Assembly (NCBI GenBank): GCA_036365145.1
Contig: JAEOAD010000048.1
Location: 11,077,001 to 11,141,000 of the forward strand
DNA from: Orientallactaga sibirica
Lineage: Eukaryota; Chordata; Mammalia; Rodentia; Dipodidae
DNA: 64,000 nucleotides
Direction: 5' to 3'
The position numbers and the translations under genes are program-made. Below, piece by piece: positions 55,133 to 64,000 of the stretch. The stretch's first letter is position 1, and each line of letters opens with the position of its first letter. The notes beneath the pieces are model-generated. The model worked only from the letters and a program-made list of their open reading frames with translations, searched no databases and was not told the DNA's origin.

Positions 55133-55151
55133 TCAAACTGTCATTTCTAGT

Positions 55152-56454
55152 TTAGACGAGCTTCATCTTTTAAAAAAAGATTTCTAGAAAGTGCTTTGGA
55201 AGTCAAATGAGGATTTTTACATAAATTTCACATGTTCTAAAAAAAATGGTAGGATCTTCTAAAAGACAAATCTTTAAAATTTCTATGTTATAAGATCTGA
55301 TTTTTATCTACATGAGTTTTACCTAAGGGTAAACAAGAAATTAATACAAAAAAAGAGAGACTCATGTGAGTAAGAAAAAGGTTAAAAAGTAGGAAATAGC
55401 CATTAAGTTTTGTAAGGATTCCCAGAGAACCATTAGAAATGCTGGTTCTTTCTTTTATGTTAGTGGAAAGTTCTGGCTTTACCTCATTCCTACTTTTCCT
55501 GCATTCTTACTTTTGGGTAAGGTTACATTTCCTGTATGCTCTCTGATCTGACCTATCTTATTTCTTATTCAAGACACTATTGCCGCCTCAGGCAGTCTTT
55601 GAATCTTCCCTTGTGTGACTTGCTCCTACTGATAATTCCACACCCAAGCAACAGGTAAGTCACCTGGCACAGTAAGCAGCCCATGGTGCCTTGTCCAAGG
55701 CCAGACAGTCAGCAGGTGATAGAGACTTTCAAAGCCACGTCTGTCTGTTTGCAAAGCACTTGCTGTCTACTGTACCCATCCCTTCATTTAACAAATAACC
55801 AGTCAGTGCCTACTGCACATCAAATACCAGGCTCAACCCATGTCATTTGGTGTTGAAGGTATGTCACAAAAACAGAAATTATCCTCCCGGTCTCCTCTTT
55901 GGCATTGTAAGATTCCTAGTTCTAAAATGGCCTTGAAGCCGTGAGTGGCAGAAAGGAGACAATAACAGAAACCTGGGGATAACCAGGGGGTTTCCAGTAT
56001 GGATTCCCCAAGACCACAACACAATGCAGACGATTTTGTGGTCTGTGGGTGTCTCTTCCACACAAACCTGGTCTGATGGACACAGCCCCCTTTCTGACAG
56101 CTTCCTTCCAACCTTCATCTGTGGCCACGACGGACGTGCTTCTTGTTCTGTGTTGTGATGTGGACTGATCTGGGTTGATGGGTCAGGGGCATTTTCCCTA
56201 AGACGGGTTATGTAGTTAATGAGGTTTGTCCCAAGGACCACGTCACACTAGAAACTACAAGAAACAGTGCTGAATGTCTCAGCCTCTCAACCTTTTACTG
56301 TTAATAACCCATGTGAGGCCTTTTATTTAGAAAATCTAAAAAGAAAAGTTATTAAAACACACTGTACACACAAATATTTTCATCATAGCACTGTTAGAAT
56401 CATATGTGTCTATCGGGTGCAGGTTAACTCTATCAACTCACATGGAATATCAAA
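55152..56454. other. long single-copy stretch with MIR-like traces
   Basis: About 1.3 kb. 55670-55760 (cttgtccaaggccagacagt) and 55785-55850 (cagtcagtgcctactgcaca) resemble inverted MIR/L2 pieces. Minus-strand frames of 92 and 120 codons (55833-56241) have no known similarity. Confidence 0.4.
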
Positions 56455-56800
56455 TATCATGGTTTGGATGGAATGTCCCCCATACACTCATCTATTTGGA
56501 ATGCTTGGTCCCCAGCTGGTGGCAACTGGGGAAGTGGAGCCTTGCTGAAGGAAGCGGTTTGCTAGGGCAGGCTTTGAGGTATCACAGTGCAACCTCCCCC
56601 TTTCCAGAACGCAGCTCACTGACTTGCTGCTTTCTGACTGTTGCTAGGGCAAAAAGTGATGCCCCGCCTCTGTCCTACCACCCTTTCCCTGCTGCCATGA
56701 AGCTTCCACGGCATGACTGTAAGCTGAAATAAGCTTTTCTCCCATCAGCTGCTTTAGGTCAGTTGTTTTGTCCCAGCAATGCAAAAAGGTGATTACGATA
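56455..56800 (+). mobile_element. ORR1-like MaLR LTR
   Basis: tatcatggtttggatggaat, gtcccccatacactcatc, gaatgcttggtccccagctg, then GCTGAAATAAGC near 56725 and ttgttttgtcccagcaatgc match ORR1 closely in order. Ends are mutated (gtgattacgat) and no TSD is visible. Confidence 0.85.
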
Positions 56801-56911
56801 ATGCCATCAACTATTTTGGTTATAATGACAAACTAGTAATATAATATGATAAGTAGTATAAATATGAGTAAAAGATAGTGATAAGATGAATATATGTAAT
56901 AATCATTATTT

Positions 56912-57114
56912 TTTTCAAAAAATATTTTTATTTATTTATTTGCAAGGAGAGAGAGAGAATGAATGGGGCATGCCAGGACCTCTAGCCATTGCAAACAAAC
57001 TCCAGATGCATGTGCCACCTTGTGCATCTAGCTTTACATGGGTACTGGGGAACTGAACCCAGCTTGTTAGGTTTTGTAGTCAAGTACCTTAACTACTGAG
57101 CAATCTCCCAGCCC
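56912..57114 (-). repeat. B2-like SINE
   Basis: Inverted copy with short GA tract. aatcattattttt and catcattatatttt flank it. Confidence 0.9.
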
Positions 57115-57124
57115 CATCATTATA

Positions 57125-57272
57125 TTTTAAATATTTGTTTTAATTTATTTATTAGAGATACAGAGAGAGAGAATGAAGGTGCCGGGGCCTCTAGCCACTG
57201 CAAATGAACTACAGACACATGCACCACCATGCACATCTGGCTTACATGGGACCTGGTGACTCTGATCCAGGT
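57125..57272 (-). repeat. B2-like SINE, 5' part lost
   Basis: Inverted tail, GA tract and middle up to gggacctggtgactctgatc. The element stops where another SINE has inserted, and only about ten bases (ctgatccaggt, TSD) reappear beyond. Confidence 0.82.
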
Positions 57273-57533
57273 GTTTTTTTTTTTAATGAGAGAGAATGAG
57301 AGAGAGAGAGAGTGAGAGACAGAAAGAGAGAGATAAAGAGAGAGAGAGAGAGACTTGGTGTGCCAGAGCCTCCTGCCACTGCAGTTGAACTCCAGACATG
57401 TGCACCAGCTTGTGCACATGTGTGGTCTTGTGCATGCATCACCTTGTGCATCTGGCTAATGTAGAATCAGTTGAACATGGGTTCTTAGGCTTTGCAGGCA
57501 AGAACCTTAACTGCTAAGCCATCTCTCCAGCCC
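57273..57533 (-). repeat. B2-like SINE (long body) with 11-bp TSD
   Basis: T-run, GA tract, long-type body (gtgtggtcttgtgcatgcat) and full head. ctgatccaggt is at 57262-57272 and 57534-57544. Confidence 0.95.
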
Positions 57534-57544
57534 CTGATCCAGGT

Positions 57545-58272
57545 TTTTAAAGGAAGGGGAACTCCTTTGGAGAGGAACAGATCTAGAGAAGGAGTCGGAT
57601 TTAAGGAAAAAGATGTAGGGAGCGATCTCCTTTAGGGAAGAGATAAGAAAAGCAGATTGCTCCTTACAGGCTCGGGGACACGTCTCATTCTACAGGGAGA
57701 AGGACGTGTCTCATCTTTGGTTACTTTTAGTTTGCTTTTGGTGACCCTGTTACTTGCAAACTACCTCACTCACTCCTCGGAAGAGGTCACCATCACCGTC
57801 ACTGCCATTAGGGAACTGTGGTGATGACTAAACTGGCTTCGGGTGTAGCACTGGGGCACTCCTCCAGTGAGTCTGTCTAAGGGACCCTGAAAGTGCACAG
57901 TGTGGGGAGACAGTCCAGAACGAAGATGTTGAGGAGAAAGAATAAAAGCGAGGAGTCAGGGGGAAGTGGGCACTGAGCAAACTGGGGTTCTTTAGGGGTT
58001 TTCTTGTAGACCTTCAGGCCTTGAAGAGTGGTTGAGAGGACAGGTAGACGGACTTAGATTGTCCCAGGATCATGTGAGTGTGGGCTGACTTCAGATGAGC
58101 CTGAGTTGGTGGTCTTCAGAAGAGGACGTGTCAAATCCAGGACAAGCCCCTCCCAGATGCTACTTTCTAGGGAGTCACGTTTTTTTTTTTTTCTTGGTCG
58201 ATTAAAGAATTAAGAGACAGGAAATGTTTAAACTCAAGCATAGCAAAAACCTATGTATAGAACTTAAGAGGA
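57545..58272. other. single-copy DNA, nothing recognised
   Basis: GC-balanced, no recognised repeat. A T-run lies at 58181-58192. Confidence 0.45.
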
Positions 58273-58275
58273 GGA

Positions 58276-58338
<63 letters not shown>

Positions 58339-58377
58339 GAAGGAAGGAAGGAAGGAAGGAAGGAAGGAAGGAAGGGA

Positions 58378-58429
<52 letters not shown>

Positions 58430-58434
58430 AAAAG
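58273..58434. repeat. purine tract (GAAA)n-(GGAA)n-(GAAA)n
   Basis: About 160 bases of pure purine: AAAG units to 58336, GGAA units to about 58373, then AAAG units again. Followed by a short GCAA array. Confidence 0.97.
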
Positions 58435-58437
58435 CAA

Positions 58438-58781
58438 GCAAGCAAGCAGAGCTCCTATAAAGCAGGTGGAGTCCTGGGCGGGTAACCCCGAGTTAGTTAT
58501 GATTTTTATGCAGACATGTCAGCTCTCAGGCCTTCCAAAAGCATTTTCAAAATGAACACATGGTCTTTGTGTGTTTTTATTAATCACAGACATGGAGAAG
58601 AAAAGCAGATAAATATCAACAATAAAAGTTACAAGTATTATTAATAGAAAATGAAGCTTGGATGAGGAAAGGTGACCCTAGGCAATGATAGAAAGGTCAA
58701 CATCAGTCTTTAGAGTTCTTCAGGACAGTATGCAAGAATTAAAGGCATGAAACAGGAAAAAATAGACTGTTTCATTAAAAT
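58438..58781. other. single-copy DNA, nothing recognised
   Basis: No feature recognised. Confidence 0.45.
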
Positions 58782-58793
58782 AATGACATACAG

Positions 58794-58964
58794 CCGGGCG
58801 TGGTGGCGCACACCTTTAATCCCAGCACTCCAGAGGCAGAGGTAGGAGGATCGCTGTGAGTTTGAGGCCACCCTGAGACTACATAGTGAATTCCAGGTCA
58901 GCCTGGGCTAGAGGAAGATCCTACGTTGAACCCCGCCCCCCCAAAAAGAAAATACAATTTAAAA
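58794..58964 (+). repeat. B1 SINE with 12-bp TSD
   Basis: ccgggcgtggtggcgcacac head to an A-rich tail with a C-run (ccccgcccccccaaaaag). aatgacatacag is at 58782-58793 and 58965-58976. Confidence 0.95.
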
Positions 58965-58976
58965 AATGACATACAG

Positions 58977-59172
58977 TGCTGGAGGAATGGCTTAGCAGTT
59001 AAGGCGTTTGCCTCCAAAGCAAAAAGACACTGGTTTGATTCCCCAGGACCCACATAAGCCAGATGCACAAGGGGGCTCATGTGTCTGGAGTTCGTTTGCA
59101 TTGGCTGGAGGCCTTGGCAAGCCCATTCTCTCTGTCTCTGCCTGACTCTCTCAAATAAATAAACCTTAAAAA
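58977..59172 (+). repeat. B2-like SINE at the same target site
   Basis: Begins directly after the B1's right TSD (tgctggaggaatggcttagc) and ends before a third copy of aatgacatac (59173-59182). Confidence 0.95.
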
Positions 59173-59182
59173 AATGACATAC

Positions 59183-59597
59183 CCAGCTTATATGTGTCTG
59201 AGACTATGTGAGCATTGCTATGTAACATGAATAATTGAAAAGTGAGCTTAATACAATTATGAACCAGTGCTGTGGGGAGAAAGCACAGTAGCCAGTGCGA
59301 GGTGTTGTAGGTTCTTTCATTCAAGATATAGTGGAGACAAAGCTGTTAATGTTCATTCTTGTTGAGAAAGTCAACTTATCTGACTGTTGCTTAACTTCAT
59401 GAAAGTGAAAGTAGCTACAGGCAGAAATGATCCTGAGTTTGCTTGTGCCACAGGATTTTTCCAGTTCACCTGAGTCACCCCTGGAAACCCCAGCATGCAG
59501 CAACAAAACTTCTGGGGTTCTGGTAACTCCAGGATAAAAGAAGACAAGGCAAGTAGAAATGAACAGATTGGCACAGGGTTTCCCTGGGTTCTTAAAC

Positions 59598-59600
<3 letters not shown>
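59183..59600. other. single-copy DNA, nothing recognised
   Basis: No feature recognised. Confidence 0.45.
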
Positions 59601-59631
<31 letters not shown>

Positions 59632-59648
59632 GAAAGACCAACAGACTG

Positions 59649-59679
<31 letters not shown>

Positions 59680-59930
59680 GATGAGAGAACAAGAGCAAGA
59701 GAGGGGAGAGACAGAAAGAGAGAGAGAGAGAAAGGGAGAGAACTGGTGTTCTAGGGCCTCCAGCCGCTCACTGTAATCAAACTCCAGATGTTTGGGCCAC
59801 GTTGTGTGTATGTGTGACCTTGTGCGCTTGCGTCACCTTGTACATCTGGCTTACGTGGGCTCTGGAGAGTTGAACTTGGGTCCTTAGGCTTCTCAGGCAA
59901 GCGCCTTAACTGCTAAGCCATCTCTCCTAC
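59601..59930 (-). repeat. B2-like SINE (long body) with 3' extension
   Basis: T-run (59601-59629), aggaaagaccaacagactgg (59630-59649), a second T-run, GA tract, long-type body (gtgcgcttgcgtcaccttgt) and head ending gccatctctcctac. Confidence 0.9.
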
Positions 59931-60480
59931 TACTTCTCTTTTGGCAGATAAACCTGAGCAGGAATGGGTAGCTCCAAACGCGAGCAGACACCAGACCTCT
60001 GGGTGGGAAAGAGAGTGAGGGTGGAAATGAAGGCACTCCCACTGCCAGAGAAGTCGAAGCACCAGACAGCAGGAACATCTCCGCAAGTAACTTTCCAGCA
60101 GAAGTGCCTGTAACTGCAGTGGACCTTGACGCTTTTATGTTTTTACCTCCTTTCTTGGGCCCCAGTAAACAGAAGGATAAGCTTTTTCATTTTTCTGATA
60201 AGGAACTCAAGGAACAGAAGTCATACAGTGACTTCTGTCTCTCATAATCAAGAGATTTTGTTCATTCTGATCATTTTAAATTCTGTTGACATTCAAAAAC
60301 TAACCTACTTAAACAATTAGGTATTCCCTATATGCATACTTTGGCATCCCCATTGGTTGTCACAAATGGTCTCTTCTACATAATGAGTAATGGGCCATTC
60401 CCCTTCATGAACTAAATAAGGCAACACATTAAACATTTACACAGTAGGACCTTTTTGACTCCTCAGAAAAGCTTGAGAGA
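59931..60480. other. single-copy DNA with weak MIR-like trace
   Basis: 60150-60230 (ttttctgataaggaactcaa) resembles an inverted MIR core. Nothing else. Confidence 0.35.
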
Positions 60481-60690
60481 GGACTGGAGAGATGGCTTAG
60501 TAGTTAAGGTGCTTACCTACAAAGACTAACAATCTGAGTTTGATTCCCCAGTACCCACGTAAAGCCAGATGCTCAAAGTGGAGCAAACATCTGGAGTTCA
60601 TTTGCAGCAGCTAGAAGCCCTGGTACATCCATTCTTTCTGTCTTTTCTATCTCTCTCTGCTTACAAATAGATAAATAAAAAACATTAAAA
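60481..60690 (+). repeat. B2-like SINE
   Basis: ggactggagagatggcttag to AGATAAATAAAAAAC. agaaaagcttgagaga before and agaaaagcttaaaagaga after form an imperfect TSD. Confidence 0.93.
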
Positions 60691-60716
60691 AGAAAAGCTT
60701 AAAAGAGAATTAATTT

Positions 60717-60969
60717 GGGGGCTGGAGAGATAGATGGCTTAGTGGTTAAGGCACCTGCCTCCTAAGCCTAAGAATGCTGGTTCCAAACTCCAGTGGTTCC
60801 AATCTCCAGGTTCCACATTTAGCCAGATGCAGTGACACAAGGGCGCAATGCCGCACTTGACCACTAGGGGGCGCACGCATCTGGATTTCATTCACAGCAG
60901 CTAAGAGGCTGCTGGCACGCCCATCTCTATCTGTCTTCCTCTCCCTCTCTCTCTGTTTGTGTCTCTCTC

Positions 60970-61000
<31 letters not shown>

Positions 61001-61005
61001 GAGAG
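60717..61005 (+). repeat. B2-like SINE (G-type) with 13-bp TSD
   Basis: Carries gcgcaatgccgcacttgacc and a duplicated ggttccaaactccagtggtt segment. A-run then GA run at the 3' end. agagaattaattt is at 60704-60716 and 61006-61018. Confidence 0.95.
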
Positions 61006-61018
61006 AGAGAATTAATTT

Positions 61019-62453
61019 CTCTATTCTGAATGCATAAATGCAAATGTGACATCTGGGAATAGGATCTTCTGACTAGACCAGAAAAATTTTTCTACAAATG
61101 ATGAAATACACTTGAAATACACTTCCAAAGAGTTACAGTAAGTTGTCCTTGGTCCCGTCATTGGTGTTGAAGCCTATATGGAGAAGCCTACATCCTTCCA
61201 AAAATGTTTATTTTTATGAGAAAATAGGGCTAACTTTATAAAATGAAGATATTTTAAGAAGAAAGGAAAGAGAATGTTGTCTGATATTCATCACTAATCA
61301 GGTCTACACCCATCACTCAGAGAAGATGCAATCATCTCACTGGGGTTAAAAATGGTGCCACACCTCAAATGATTAATGTCCAAATACATATTTGATTATG
61401 GTCATGACAAGTCAGGAAGGCTAGGGTTGCCAGGAATAGGCGTGGGAGGAACTGTTATTAAATATTTAAATAGCACTGAGGGACAATAAGTGTAATTATG
61501 CCAAACACATAAAGTCCATGCCTTGAGGAGTTTGCTGTCAGTCATGAAGCTGGTTGTTCTGGAAATATGTGTTACGTTGTGTCACTAGGAAAACAATAAA
61601 TTTCATGCAGCAAAGAACTGTCATCTCCGTAAGTTTTTTCAGGATTAAGACTTAGACCCAATTGTATAATTGTATAATGTCAGGAATATATATATATATA
61701 TATATATATAAAATTTGTCACTGTATTAATGATTTCCAAAAATTGACTTTTATCTTCTGATTAGTTAAGGGTCATCTACCTCTGTTGAGTCCCTTTTCTT
61801 TCTAATTATTTCTTCCTCATTATTCCTCAAGCAATGCTGCGGTAGCTGCACACATGGTGACATCATCACAAAGGAGGCACGTGAGGAAGTTTTGATTTTG
61901 TCCTTCTGTTTCAGCCAAAGAAAATGTCAGGTAATTTTAGCCAGCCTCCTGTGTAGGAGCCAGATAAACCAGTAAAGGACACTCACTTGAGTGACATGCA
62001 GAGAAAGGCCAGGGTTGAGAGCCTTCCATCTGAGCACGGGGCTAGCCTGGAAGAGCCCACAGGTCTTTCATGTCTCGCTTAGGCATATGGCTTGATTCTA
62101 AAGCAATGTGGCTTAAACATGAGAGGCATGATCAAGCAGAGTACCTCGCATCTCCAAGAAGAAACTCTACCAGTGGCTGAGATCTGCTTGAGGAGTACTT
62201 GCTAGACTCCAGGGGTCTTGAGAATGGCAGACATTCTAGCGTGATCAGCTATTATTTTCAACCTGCTTTGGAAGGAAGAAGCAAGGGCAGACATGGGACA
62301 AATCACTTGCCTATATTCACGCTCTGCTGTAGGAAAGGGGTATAGTTTGACACAGCTCTGGGGAAAGAGGCATCAGTATTTCTTGAGCTCTCACTAAGGG
62401 AAGAGCTTACAGGTCTCTGAGAAATTAAAAACACAGAATGCTCAGTTCTATTC
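61019..62453. other. long single-copy stretch
   Basis: About 1.4 kb with only a (TA)n tract at 61687-61710 recognised. 61290-61560 is complex, AT-rich and free of repeats, and could be conserved non-coding DNA. Confidence 0.4.
61687..61710. repeat. (TA)n microsatellite
   Basis: About 12 TA units. Confidence 0.95.
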
Positions 62454-62466
62454 AAAGAGCTAAGAA

Positions 62467-62656
62467 TTGGGCTGGAGAGATGGCTTAGTGGTAACGGCAC
62501 TTGCCTGTAAAGCCTGCGGACCCAGGTTCGATCCCCAGTACTCATCTCATGTAATGCCAGATGCACAAGGTGGCACATGCATCTAGAGTTCATTTGCAGT
62601 GGCTAGAGGCCTTGGCATGCCCATTCCCTCTCTCTCTCTCTTTCTCTCAAATAAAT
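62467..62656 (+). repeat. B2-like SINE with 13-bp TSD
   Basis: ggctggagagatggcttagt head. aaagagctaagaa is at 62454-62466 and 62657-62669. Confidence 0.95.
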
Positions 62657-62701
62657 AAAGAGCTAAGAACTAAAGATGATAAAAATATAAAGATTATTAG
62701 G

Positions 62702-62728
62702 ATATATATATATAGAGAGAGATAGATA
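62702..62728. repeat. short (AT)n/(GA)n/(GATA)n tract
   Basis: Alternating AT then GA and GATA units. Confidence 0.85.
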
Positions 62729-62730
62729 CA

Positions 62731-63557
62731 TAGCTTTAAACAAAAGAATTAGTACATTCTAGAAAAGTAAACATCACATTCTTGTAAAGCATGTAAAATG
62801 ATTATATGAGATGTATTAATCCATATCATCAATAGCTCATATAGTTAATAATGATACACTGACTGGTTTCTGATATTTTACAATGAAATTATCTTTCAAA
62901 AGGGACCCATCCATAATTTGAAATTTTTTCTACAAAAAGTCACCCCATTGATCAATCCTGCCCATATTAATGTGCACTTGGCACAAATGACTCTAGATAA
63001 AACTGTAAAATACTACGGAGCCTCTGCCAGCTCCAGACGGCCTCACACTGACTTCACTGGAAGACTGTTCACAAAGCAAAGCTCCTTGGGTCGTCCAGAC
63101 ACACTCTGTCCTCTCTGTACCTTGGTTAAGAAGGTCACGGAACCTGTTGGAGTGAATACGCCCATGTTCCTAAACAAGAGAAATCCTCTTAAGAGAAGAG
63201 AAACACGAGTCTTATCCCTTCCTAATGAGCGTACTGACAGAGCTTCTGACAAGGGTGTGAGCTTTGGTGTAAGCAAGACAGTCTGAGTAATAGGATGATG
63301 GAACACTCTGACTTCCTGTATTGCCTCATCCTTCTTGACCTGTGTCTAGAATCACGTCTGTGAAAGAGTGAAGAAAGTACCTTGAACTCCAGTCACCTCT
63401 TCTACAGAAAAAGTCTTGCCAGGCTATGTTTTCTGTGCAGTCACAAAACTAATCTGAAAAGCCACTCTAATAGAACCAGAGTGTAATAATTGAAATATCG
63501 ATATTCCGAACAGCTGCAATCCTGATGAACCAGCATGTGGATTTTTTAAATGAATTA
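62731..63557. other. single-copy DNA, nothing recognised
   Basis: A 122-codon plus frame (62918-63286) overlaps an 87-codon minus frame. Neither resembles a known protein. Confidence 0.4.
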
Positions 63558-63765
63558 TTTTTAAAAATTGTTTATTTACTTGCAAGCAGAGAGAGAGATA
63601 GAAGAGAGAGAGAGTGTGTGTATGCCAGGGCCTCTAGCCACTGCAAATGAACTCCAGATGCATGTGCCACCTTTTGCATCTGGCTTATATGGGTCCTGGG
63701 GAAGCGAATCTGGGTCCTTTGGCTTTGCAGGAAAACACCTTAACAGCTAAGCCATTTCTCCAGGT
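63558..63765 (-). repeat. B2-like SINE
   Basis: Inverted copy, GA tract with GTGTGTGT, head cagctaagccatttctccag. The last bases of the head are changed (gtttg). Confidence 0.9.
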
Positions 63766-64000
63766 TTGTAGATGGCTCTCATGAACTCTCAGAATGAACT
63801 AAGCTCAAAGGAAGTGATCTTTGCTGCCCTTTGGTTTGTGTGTGCACTTTGGTTTGGGGAATGCAGTGACAGGTCAGAGAGAGAAAATGGAAGCTCAGAA
63901 GTAGGATCTGGAAAGAACAGATCTGCCCAATAAAAGATGAAAGCCAAATTTTGCAGACATCGTTGCCAAAAGGAATTTGGAAGGCAGATGGAAGAAGGAA
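63766..64000. other. single-copy DNA, nothing recognised
   Basis: No feature recognised up to the window end. Confidence 0.45.

Noticed and set aside
55833..56241. 92- and 120-codon minus-strand frames
   Set aside because: Two overlapping frames open together, no known protein, MIR-like traces next to them.
58202..58460. Frames encoding FLSF- or KERK-type repeats
   Set aside because: Pure products of the GAAA/GGAA tract.
62918..63286. 122-codon plus-strand frame, basic, with an overlapping minus frame
   Set aside because: No recognisable domain. The overlapping open frame on the other strand suggests base composition and not coding.
1..64000. CRISPR-like arrays, operons, phage or plasmid features
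   Set aside because: Spaced repeats here are SINE copies or microsatellites. Composition and repeats are those of a rodent nuclear genome.

Overview
This is non-coding mammalian nuclear DNA from a rodent. It carries B1-type (7SL-derived) SINEs, B2-like tRNA-derived SINEs with a TC-rich 3' part and AAATAAA-type tails, B4 (ID+B1) elements, ID fragments, rodent-type L1 3' ends and ORR1/MLT1-type MaLR LTRs. The consensus seen across the many B2-like copies (a ggttcgattcccc box B, then gccagatgcacaagg) and of the B1 copies resembles what I remember of jerboa (Dipodidae, Jaculus-like) genomes. That species-level guess is inference from memory; the rodent assignment is much firmer.

I find no protein-coding gene I can support. 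Open frames of 60 to 150 codons occur throughout, but they run through SINEs, microsatellites or featureless DNA, and none encodes a protein I recognise. The window reads as intergenic or deep intronic. The only promoter-like stretch is bases 1-700: GC-rich, about 28 CpGs, a TTTAAA box near 77 and a possible splice donor at 281.

Layout. 1-12500: promoter-like edge, then single-copy DNA sprinkled with B1/B2-like SINEs, one B4, (CA)n and (TG)n tracts and a C-rich tract. 12560-15580: two old L1 3' ends with SINEs. 16566-17525: a solo LTR with a perfect 5-bp target-site duplication (TSD), beside a MaLR LTR. 18190-18967: a local direct duplication. 19300-34200: dense SINEs, including a B4 split by three younger SINEs (23476-24477), a 5S rRNA pseudogene (30349-30438) and a two-B1 composite inside one 15-bp TSD (32166-32650). 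35560-37143: old B2-like, pyrimidine tract, B1, then a MaLR cluster in which an ORR1-like solo LTR (TSD gagcc) sits inside an older LTR. 37464-46830: SINEs, a B4, and L1 fragments ending in a rodent L1 3' UTR. 46831-64000: long single-copy stretches, two more ORR1-like LTRs, a purine mirror tract (58273-58434) and a 39-nt tRNA-Ser 5' half inserted between perfect 19-bp repeats (55084-55151).

The biology visible here is retrotransposition. TSDs mark individual events and allow ordering. The most interesting items are the tRNA-half insertion (looks like a tailless retropseudogene), a B2-like SINE subfamily with a 3' extension seen in four copies (26635, 39724, 42731, 59630), and the B1-unique-B1 composite. 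In the feature list, 'B2-like' means the tRNA-derived SINE with a ggctggagagatggct head and 'B1' the short 7SL-derived SINE. Three B2-like body types are distinguished: short; long (extra gtgcgacc/cttgcgtcacc segment); and G-type (gcgcaatgccgca segment).
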